Shown here: positions 12,701 through 23,100 of the stretch, piece after piece | How positions within the stretch are numbered: position 1 is the stretch's first letter | Layout: every line of letters starts with the position of its first letter | Assembly: GCA_012845835.1 (NCBI GenBank) | Contig: JABAKD010000021.1 | Coordinates: 4,056,206 to 4,120,205, forward strand | Origin: Undaria pinnatifida | Lineage: Eukaryota > Sar > Phaeophyceae > Laminariales > Alariaceae | Direction: 5' to 3' | DNA: 64,000 bases | Notes under the pieces: model-generated | What the model saw: the letters and a program-made list of their open reading frames with translations, nothing else | Told to the model about the DNA's origin: nothing | Database searches by the model: none | Translations under genes and position numbers: made by a program

Positions 12701-15700
12701 CGGGACGGCGTAACAGCATGGCCCTACTCGTGCTGCTGCGCGCTCACGCTACTCGTACACGCTTGAAAATTTGGCAGTCCTCGTTTTTCGGTCGCTATAC
12801 GCGAGTCCGAAGGTCGTCTTTGTTGTTCTCCAATGTTATTTGTTTTTGTGCCTAGGTCGGTTCCCGCAATAGCGATAGCACGAGCTTGTCCCTACCGGAG
12901 AAGTAACGGGGACCGCTGGTAGGAACAGCTCGCGCTATCGCTATCGCGGGAACCGAAGGACACGCCACAAAACCAGCTGGATTGCGAATGCAATGGAATG
13001 AAATCGACACACGACGTGTATCATATGAAAATACGTGGCAAGTGTGGTGAGCTGAACCCCGTTGGAGCCTCCAAATCCCCCCTATACTAATTTCAAGTAA
13101 TTTCGTTTTAAAAAAAGGGTCTCCAGTGTAAAGGCGTCAAGGTTTATTCTTCCCCATCCGCCGGAGAATGACAATATTGAAAGAAAAATGTGCCTACAGG
13201 GCCATCAGGTTGCGCTTTCGCTTTTGTCCAAATCAAAAGGTATCTGCCTTAGAAGGCAAAATAACATGTATATACAAGGGCTCCGCATGGGCGCCGGCAT
13301 TCGCCGGCTCCCATGCTTCGGGTAGGGCAGGGCAGCACTTCGACAAGTTAAGGTGTAGCTGTCCGATTTGACATTCGTTGAACTTTAAAGTAATGTCAAG
13401 AGTTCAATACGAACATGTGATTATGAAGGGCATAATTTGACAGAAGAAAAACGTCATATACGACAAAGATGGCAAGGATAGGCGAAACACACTGCTGTTG
13501 TTAAATGCGCCGTCAAGTAAAAGTTGGCGTATATCAAACAATAGCGAAAAGAGTATTGAGAACCCATTTCGCCTCTAGGTGAAACGAAAGAAGACTTGGC
13601 ATCAAGGAATAGACTGCACTGCTGTCTCCGTGGCAATGGAGGTTCGAAGTCGACTGGATGCCAAGTTGGTTTGCATCAATCGTCGACATGGGGCCATGTC
13701 AACCGGCGAGGTTTTGGAAGAATAGCTTTGATTATTACCTGAACGCTGTCGCATTGATTGGTCTGCGTGGTCACGGACGAGGAAAACGAAGAAAAGAAGA
13801 GTTATCTCTCGTTGCGGCGGCGTTGTCTAACATAGATGCGGGGTGGCTTTGCTCGTAGGGGAGGTCGGCGTAGCGCTTCTCTGTTTTTACTCGGGAATGC
13901 GGGATATGTGTATCTGCTATCTTCGCTTCGCGGGTGCTTTCACGTTGTCGAAATCGGACGCGTCCCCTCAAAAAATATATCCGGAGTGTCTTCACCATAA
14001 CGACTGCTGACAGTGCCGTGTATTTTCTACTTGAGAGACTAAAATATTAATTACTGGGGTCATAGTATTTTTGTTTCGGACTATCATATGCGCATAGCGG
14101 AATAGGTCGATGTTTAGTATTTTTCATTTGCGACTGAAGGTCCAACTTCAGAAGAAAAATAGGCGCAGACACTCTAGACGTAACATACCAGGTACTGTTT
14201 TTGTCCCTGACGGCTTTCCGTCAAAGGTCAAGAGTGCCGTCAGTCAACCCGCATCTTTGATTGGTACTAGTACTAGTGTTGACGGCGCGTGGTACGATAG
14301 GGGTAGCATTCTTGACGGCGCGTGGTACGATAGGGGTAGCAGTCTTGACGGCGCGTGCTACGATAGGGGTAGCAGTCTTGACGGCGCGTGCTACGATAGG
14401 GGTAGTAGTCTTGACGCGTGCTATGATTGGGGTAGCAGTCCTGACGCGTGCTATGATAGGGGTAGTAGTCTTGACGGCGCGTGCTACGATAGGGGTAGTA
14501 GTCTTGACGGCGCGTGCTACGATAGGAGTTGCAGTTTTGGCGTGAAATGGTTTCTGAATGACGGGGCTTCCTTAGCCCAAAGTCGTCGGAAATAGGTTAT
14601 AAAACGTTTTGCGTGATTGTCGTTAACTACCTGGGGGCGTAGGATCTGTTCATCCGGTACAAGCTTTATTTTTGTCCAAATCGTTTTTTTTTTGGGCGAG
14701 AGGTCTTGAAGTAGAGGAACCTCAAAAAAAATGTGGTGCACCTCTATTGTAGCACGCGTGAGACCTAGCTGTTACACCGCCGGTGGGAAGAATCGCATGG
14801 TATGCATGGTATGGTTGCGCTTTCGGTGTTGTCTAAATCAAGAGTATCTGCCTTGGAAGGCAAAATAATATATATATACCTGGTATATATATAGCTCCTC
14901 GAGTTGTTAGGAGCCTTTACCGTACTATTTATTAGTACCAAACATGTCGGTTGACGGTCTAGTTTTGTTCCGTCAAGGCCTCGTTAGACGTAACATACTG
15001 GTTTTAGTATGAAGCGGTCATTGTCCTTGACGGCTTTCCGTCGAAGGTCAAGAGTGCCGTCAACCCGCTTCTTTGATTGGTAGTAGTGTTGACCTAGCTT
15101 TTACGCCGCCGGTGGGAAGAATTGCTACCATCCCACACCTGGCGTGTCGAAAAAGGCTGTCGTCCGGAAGTCGTTTTTCGGTTGTCGGTCCTTGCCCTCT
15201 ATCCTGCGTGCAGTTTTGTGTAGAAAGATAATTAGAAACCACTTGAGCTGTTAGACTCGAAAATTTCGTCGAATCCTTCTCGTCCTTGCAAGCTTCGTGT
15301 GGCACATATTCGGGCCGCGCATTAGTTTGATTTATGTCGCTTTTTTTTTGTTCTTTGTTGTTTATTTTATTTTATTTTATTGTATTTTATTCATAATAAC
15401 CCCGCCCTTTTTTTTCCCGTCACGAATCTTTTTTTTTGTTGTGGCCCATCAAATCAGGACACTACAGCTTCAACGAGATGGACACGGCGTTCGACGCTCT
15501 GCCTACCAACCGACCCCCGAACCGTGTGAGCATGTCCGTTCCCATCGTCCTCCCTTGCACCGACTTCACGAAGGAGGCGTTGGAGACCAGTGGCAAGAAG
15601 TCGGCTGCTCTCGTCACCAAGGTATAAAAGCGTGCGTGCCTGGTACCTTGAACGAGTAATACTTCGGTATCAAAGAGTAATTTAATGCATCTGTACTCGT

Positions 15701-18700
15701 ATCAACGCGCGGTCGGTGTATCGCGAAGCTTGCAAAGATGCGGATCGACCTTTAAAGGGATCGAACTCGCAGCTGACATATTTGAAATATATTTTATCAA
15801 ATACCAGGTACTTGATTAAAATATTTCAAGGACATCAGCCGTGAGTTCGACGAATTCCGGGTCAGTACTCATCTTTGCAAGCTGCGTTGTTGTTACTTGT
15901 AATATACTATGTGGGTGAGTTTTTTTCATAACGCCCCCCATTTTTTCAACTTACGAAAGCCCGTAGGGATTTATAGCCAACCACATACCGAAGGGGGGAC
16001 TCGTAGCGGACAGTACCTGGTACACCAAACGCAACCTTGTTACACGAGCAGTGGGTACCCCGATGTAAGAGCGCCCCGTGACAGGCCCAAACAAGCGCTC
16101 TTGACTACGTACACGTTGCTCTTATCTGTAGTGGGAAATATATAGCTTTTAGTAGGTGGGACAGGCCGGTTTGACCGCTCTTGAGTAAGTCTTGAATGTT
16201 GTTATCCTGGGCGCTCTTGAATCGGAGTACCCGCTGTCGTCACATGATCATCGTAGTGTTTATTTCACTGTTTGTTTTTTTTTTTTTTTTTCTTACTTTT
16301 CGTCTCTGGTCGATTCCGAACAAAAACAACTGAATTAATCGCAGGACGGTGAGACCGTGGCTGTCATCAACGACTTCGAAATCTACGCCAACCGCAAGGA
16401 GGAGATCGTGGCAAGAGTTTTCGGCGTTATTGACCCCGGGCACCCTTACATCGAGCACATCTACTCGGGCGGTGACTGGCTCATCGGTGGGGAAGTCCAG
16501 CTGCTCGACCGCATCAGGTAAACAAAAACGTAAAACATGTAACCAGTCCCGACAATGGTACATAGCTCGATACAAAAAACGCGTGAAAATGGTCGAAACT
16601 CCGATATGTTAGAGAGGGGATGATAAATGCACATCCCCTGGATAACCAGTGGGCGTTTCAATATGCTATGTATCCGCCGCATAGTGGTACAATCAGTGGT
16701 GCGACTATAAACGAGTCTTGGTTGTGATAGCAGTATCGCATGGTCTCCACTGCGTATCGAGCGTAAATTTGTTGTTTTTCATATCGAGCTTTGTGTGTAT
16801 TTGTCGGACCGGTATGATGCCGGGCGTGCTGATGTGAGTACCCGAAGGAAAAATCTCCCGGAACACTCTCTCAAAGAAGCATCACCCCAAAGTATAGAAC
16901 CCAACCAAAAGTGCCCGAAATGTGGATGGTAGGACCACCATTTTTCATGTAAAAAGAAGAATAATTTTTTTTTCCCACTCCAGAGGGTCAGTCTGAGGGG
17001 AGTTCTTGGTTGCAGAGCTAACCTGCATTTAGCGCAGGTGTGCTACATAGTGCTTGTAGTTTTATGGATAGTGTATTTTGCGTTTTCGCGATCGCTTAAC
17101 CGAGTCGCCGCCGATGTCGGATCTCGACCGGCCTATGATACGCAGGTACAACGACGGACTGGACAAGTGGAGGCTCACAGCCACCGAAGTGCGCAATGAG
17201 TTCGCGAAGAAGGGCGCCGACGTGGTGTACGCCTTCCAGACTCGAAACCCCACCCACGCCGGGCACGCCTACCTCATGCGCACAGCGGGAGACAAGCTCA
17301 GGGAGCAGGTGGGGTGAAATTGTCGAAAGTTGCCGGTAGGTGGTGATGTTTTCGGTGACCTTGTTCTTTGTTCTGGTCGTTGTTCCGTGTGATGGTGCTG
17401 CTGCGATTGTTGGGATGGAGTTTTTTGGTTTGTTGCGGTTGGTGGTGCCGTTTCGGTGGTGGTGGTGGTGTGTTTTTTTTCACGAGCACCGCGTGAGACA
17501 AGTCAGGGAGAAGGTGGACGATTGTTGCGTTGGTGTGCTTGTGTGATTTATTAAACTGCTGTTTTGCTTTGCCGTGGCGGTGGCGGTGGGAGTGGTTGTT
17601 TTTGTTGTTCTTTACTGGAAATCGCTGCCATAATACCGTCCGTGATCGCAGGCAGCCGGAGGACACGTGTCGCAGCCGGGTTCGTCTAACCCTCCCTCCT
17701 CCCCCCCCCCCCCGTACTTTTTGTAGGGCTACAAGAACCCGGTGCTATGGCTCTCGCCTCTGGGTGGATGGACTAAGCCGGACGACGTTCCTCTTGATGT
17801 TCGCGTTAAGCAGCACGAGGTGAGGGAACGCGACTGCTGTAGCTGTAGTGGGGAACTGGCACATGCTGCGGCAAAGGTGCACTTTTTTTGTTTTTGAAGC
17901 AAAGAAAAATCTCATGGCCTTGGTATACAACTACTAAAATAGTAACGCATACGGACGCTGCGAAACAAGGGCATTCCGCCGATTTTGGGTAAACGCGTTT
18001 ACAACGAGAAACCCTTTTTCGGGACATATGTACTTGGAGTTGGTATAGGGAGGGATTATGGGGCGCTGATGGGGTCAAGGAGCCCCGTCGTTTCAAAGAA
18101 AATATCCCAGCCAAGAAAGAGTATACCGTGGCTCTATCGTAAGGTGCATCCGAGAGCTGTCGGGAGGAAAGGGTAGAAGATGCTGAGATGCGTGGAGTAC
18201 TGTTTCGCTGCTGATAGGTGCGGACCACCGACTATATGCTGAATACATGTACTTGTGGTGTATACGAGACGTTATGTTGTATCTGGTATACTGCTGTGTG
18301 TACCTTGGTGCCTGGTACGCTTTCACATTTGTTGACAATGCAGCCTTTCGAAATGTCGGGTTTCCCTGTGATATGCAGGCGGTGCTGGCGGAGGGAATGC
18401 TCGACCCCGACACCACGGTGATGGCCATCTGGCCTAGCCCCATGATATACGGCGGGCCTACCGAGGTTCAGTTCCACGCCAAGAGCAGGAGGTAGGGTGT
18501 CTTGGTGGTGTGCTAATCGTTGAGTTCCTACTTCGATAGTGTACTAGTCAATTGCCACTTACGCCGCCCTGCTCATGAGTCGAGCGCAAGATTCACGATA
18601 CACGAAAGTTGGTAGAACCAGAAGGTTGCACACCTCGCATAGATAGGTTATTATCTAGATTGTCTAGATCGTCGATCTGCTAGAGTAGATCCTGGGTCTG

Positions 18701-20102
18701 CCGCTTGGTCTCTGGTGCCTTGTTGGTTGTAGGCCGTGACCCCGCCGTCATGACGGGTTCCCGCCACCCCCACTATCTCCCCTCCACCACCACCACCCAC
18801 CACCCCCCCCCAACCATTCTCTCTCCCCCCGCCCCCCCGTTCTACTCTCTCCCCTCCACCACCACCACCCACCACCCACCCCCCCCCCCCAACCATTATC
18901 TCTCCCCCCGCCCCCCTGTTCCAATGTGTATCAGGTCTGGTGGTGCTAGCTTCTTCGTTGTGGGTCGCGACCCTGCCGGCATGAAGGGCTCCCCCCTTGC
19001 CCAGGCCGCTCCGGATGATGACCTGTACGATGCTGAACACGGGCGATACGTACTTTGGATGAGCCCCGGTGTGGGCAGCATGAAGATGCTGGAGTTTAGT
19101 CAGGTTAGTGGTACTGTTAGTGGTGGTGGTGGTCATGGTAGTCTTGGAGTTCGTAAAGATGCCAGGTTGGCGGTGGTTGTGGTGGTGCTGTAATGTGGTT
19201 TTCGTTGGGGGGGGAGGGGGTTGTGTTTATGTGTTTGGTATTTTCAAGTTTTGATGTTGATTTGAAGGTTGTGTTGACTTTTTCGAAGCGTGGATGTTTT
19301 CGTGTTTTCAAGAGTGCATAAAACGCATTTTCTTGTGATCGTTCATGTGCTGACTCGTGTATATCATTGCCTATGTTCCCTCCGCGACAGGTGTATTACG
19401 ACAAGAAGACGCACACCATGACGGCACCCGACCCCTCCCGCGAGAGCGACTTTATCTCCATCTCTGGGTGAGGGCCGAACACGTTTTGGCGGAAACGAAC
19501 GATTTTGCATTATTAACAACCAGTATTAATCCATTGCCAACCCCAGAAAAAAAAACTGCTGCACTAACTCCAAGTGTTTTGTCCTCACGTCGGGAGTGCG
19601 GTGCTAAAAGGATTACCGAACGAATAGGAGTTTCTATTTTTACACGGCGCTGAAACAACGGGCACCCTTTCGAGCTGGCTGTTGCGAACACCGATCACTG
19701 GTGCCCACGAGTTGACCACAGCTCCGAATATGGTACCCACTGAGCGAAATCCTAACGATAGTTATACGACCTTGATGGTTCCGGGGCCTGTGTATGGCGA
19801 CCAAAAAACGACTGTTTCGATATTTTCTGGAGCCTGCCCGCTAGCCTGGGCGCGCAGCAGTACGAGTAGGACCATGCTGCCTGCGCCCGTACCGTACGAG
19901 TCGTTGCATTCGTTGTACTGCTGTAGTTTTGACGCGGGATGTTGAAAAATATCATCACCTGCTATTACTGTTAATAGGAGTAGCCGATGCCGTAATCGTC
20001 CATTTTCGTTGCCAATTTTTCCCTCTGGAGTCTCGAACGGGTTCTGTGCACGTATCATATATCGACAATGTTTTTGCTTTGTTTTGAACACTGTAAATTG
20101 TG

Positions 20103-20135
<33 letters not shown>

Positions 20136-23100
20136 TGGCAGTTTGTTTCAAAATTAGTTTAAATACGCCAGCTGTGACTTGGATACATTTCGGGTCGATA
20201 CTCATCTATGCAAATTATGTTTTGTTTGTTTTTTTCTCAACAGGTCGAAGATGAGAGCTCTTGCCGCTCAGGGCGCCAAGCCGTGCCCGAACGAGATCCC
20301 TTCCGACCTCTTGGCCGCTAACTGCATCCCTCCGGGGTTCATGGTGCAGAGCGGGTGGGACATCGTCTGCGACTACTACCAGGTAAAAAACGCGACACAC
20401 TACTAGTACTGGCGTGGCGGTACTGTAGAGATGCACCTGAAATCCGCGAGGTGGGCCTCCTCACGTTACAAACCCGGGGTTCCCCATTTTTTATCTCTTG
20501 TTGTTTGACCCACGACCTGAATTTGATATACATTGATTGCACGCTCAGCCGGAGCTCTATTATGTCTTCCATAAAACTGAATTTGTTCAATGTACGAAGT
20601 ATCACGCAGCTTTGCCAAGATGAGTATCGCCCCCAATTTTTTCTAACTCACAGCTGACTTGTGGAGATTTATTTTGTAGAGGAGTATCACGCGCTTATCC
20701 TAGTGGTGGCGTAATATATGCATGGCCTACAGCAGTACATCCTAGCGAAAAATACCGCAACGCGCAATTGGGGTTTTTGATTGATATCCCTATCCCCACC
20801 GCCCACCCCCCACCCATACCCCCCAATCCTCCCCTATAAACCTTTACGCTACCCCGAACCCGAACCCTCTGCCATCCCCTCGGCGACCAGTGGTAAAGGG
20901 CGCGTATGCTCCAATGAGAAACATACATGCTGATCCAGGCTGGCTTTCTTCTAGGTGTGTTACACTATTTTCAGTATGTACGTCTCCAGGCTATCTTTTT
21001 TTCTTTTTGAAAGTACACTACCCCCAACCCCAGCCCTCTACTCTCCGAGCCCAACCCCCTACCCCCTCCACCCTTACCCCAATTCTAGAAAAGAAGCTTG
21101 CGCCGCATTTCGAACGAACCGGTTAGTCACGCCCCCCCCCCCCCCCCCCTCCCTACCCCAACGCAACTCCACTCCGACGCTCATTTTTTTTTTTCAGAAC
21201 GTAGACACGAAGGAGTGGGTGCCGTGGTCGAAGCCCGTGGTTGACCCTTCGATCGGCCCCCACACCGAGCCTGCGGGCTCGTACGGCACTGCCCACTTCC
21301 AGCTGGGCTTCTCCGACCCCAAGACCGGCAAGCCAGCCTCGCCGTGGCATGATGTGCCCCTTGACCCCGGACTGGGCGAGGGTATCTACCGCTTCATTGT
21401 GGAAATCCCCATGTACCAGGTGGGGGTCGGGGAAATGGTTCGGGGGGGGGGGTGGCGGGGTGTTTTTTTTTTTTTTCTTGTCAAGGCTTTCTTTGTGGGG
21501 ATGTATGCGTGGTGTTTTTGTTTTTCCAGTGTGTCGTGTGTATGTGTTTTTTTTGTCAGCCTTGTAGCTACTGCAATGGTTGTCCCACGCACTATTTTCT
21601 GTTGGTGTATCCTGAATAAGGACTAAGCAAGACAGTTCTTCGGGAAAGTGTTTGTTTAGTTCTTTTTTTCTATTTCGTTTTTTACCTTTTTTTTTCCTTT
21701 TCTGACTTTTGTTTATGTTGATTTCTTCGATGAAATGTGCGTGTGTTTTAAACTACGAAGGGAAGTAAGTTTCCGTTTACTTTTCGTTTGATTTTTTTCT
21801 GTTTGGTTTTTGGTGTTCACTAACGGTGTTTCCTGAAATGTGCGTGTGTTTTAGTTCCGGTAAGAATGTACTTCCTTTTACGCCTTTTTTTCGTTGTTTT
21901 GTTGTTTTTTTTTGCTCTCGGGTCTCGTTTCTCGTGAATTATTGTTATTTTTCGGCAGACGGCGAAGATGGAGGTGATGAAGGACGTGGAGTTCAACCCC
22001 ATCATGCAGGACGAGAGCAAGGGTAAGCCAAGGTACTACACCTACGGCGTCCCGTTCTTCAACTACGGGCTCCTGCCGCAGACCTGGGAGGACCCCTACC
22101 TCAAGGTAACGATTCACATTTTAGCGTTGTACGGTTAACGGTTAACGATGGATGGTTCACGACGGAACAGGAATCTTCGCGGTAACGATGAATGGTTCAA
22201 GGTTGACGATTGCAGGTGCACACGTCCACAATTTCGGATGTACAATTCACAATGAATCAGTAGCGGATGTGGTTACGCCAATGACGATTCGCGGTTAACG
22301 AGTAAAGGTTTACGGTTAGCATTTGCAGGTGCACGAATGACGCGTAACGATTAGTGGGTTAAGCGATTCGCGGTTGAACGATTCGCGGTTGTACTGGTTG
22401 GCGGTTAAGCGTTTCGCGGTTAAGCGATTCGCGGTTAAGCGATTCGCGGTCAAGCGATTCGCGGTTAAGCGATTCGCGGTTATACCGGTTCGCGGTTAAG
22501 CGATTCGCGGTTATACCGGTTCGCGGTTAAGCAATTCGCGGTTATACCGGTTCGCGGTTATACCGGTTCGCGGTTAACCCCTTTACCACTGGAAACCCGT
22601 TTTGGGGACAACATTACCTGGGTTTAGTATAGGGAGGGGATTGGGGGCTCTAAAAGCGATTCACGGTTGAGCGATTCGCGGTTATCACGGTTGAGCGATT
22701 CGCGGTTATCACGGTTGAGCGATTCGCGGTTATCACGGTTGAGCGATTCGCCGTTATACCGGTTCGCGGTTTAGCGATTCGCGGTTAAGCGATTCGCAAT
22801 TAAGGGTCACTGTTGGCGGTTGACGATATCATGTTGCCTTCTGTGCTCGTCTCGTCTTTTTTTTCCCACTTGATTTTCTCCATGTGTGTTTTTCGGCATC
22901 TTGGCTTGTCTTACCTTGTCTTCTCTCTTTGTATTTTGTCCGCTTTTTTTTTTCTCCGGGGTTTCTGTGGATGGGCTTACAGGACGCAGCGGGACACGGG
23001 GGAGACAACGACCCGCTCGACGTTATGGAGGTCGGCGACGGACCGCTGGTGATGGGCACCATGGTTGCGGTCAAGGTCCTTGGGTGAGTAAATATGACAT

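Larger units (their letters stand above)
10407..20382 (+). other. ATP sulfurylase domain (exons 8-18)
   Basis: Sulfate adenylyltransferase, ATP + sulfate to APS + PPi. Exon 10 encodes [14 protein letters not shown], the conserved N-terminal ATPS block. Exon 11 carries the SVPIVLP strand and exon 12 the [14 protein letters not shown] region. Exon 13 has [11 protein letters not shown], the substrate-binding QxRNP and HxGH motifs, exon 14 [18 protein letters not shown], exon 15 [20 protein letters not shown], and exon 16 the second signature VGRDPAGM. Exons 17-18 finish with an SGSKMR-type segment and [18 protein letters not shown]. Order and spacing match the ATPS half of animal PAPS synthetases. 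The 3.2 kb intron after exon 10 holds several repeats. Confidence 0.94.

Noticed and set aside
14110-14595. 161-codon frame with [11 protein letters not shown] repeats
   Set aside because: It is the transposon-end minisatellite in an intron of the sulfate gene.
22340-22800. CRISPR-like regular short repeats
   Set aside because: Units are contiguous without unique spacers, inside a spliced eukaryotic gene; a minisatellite.
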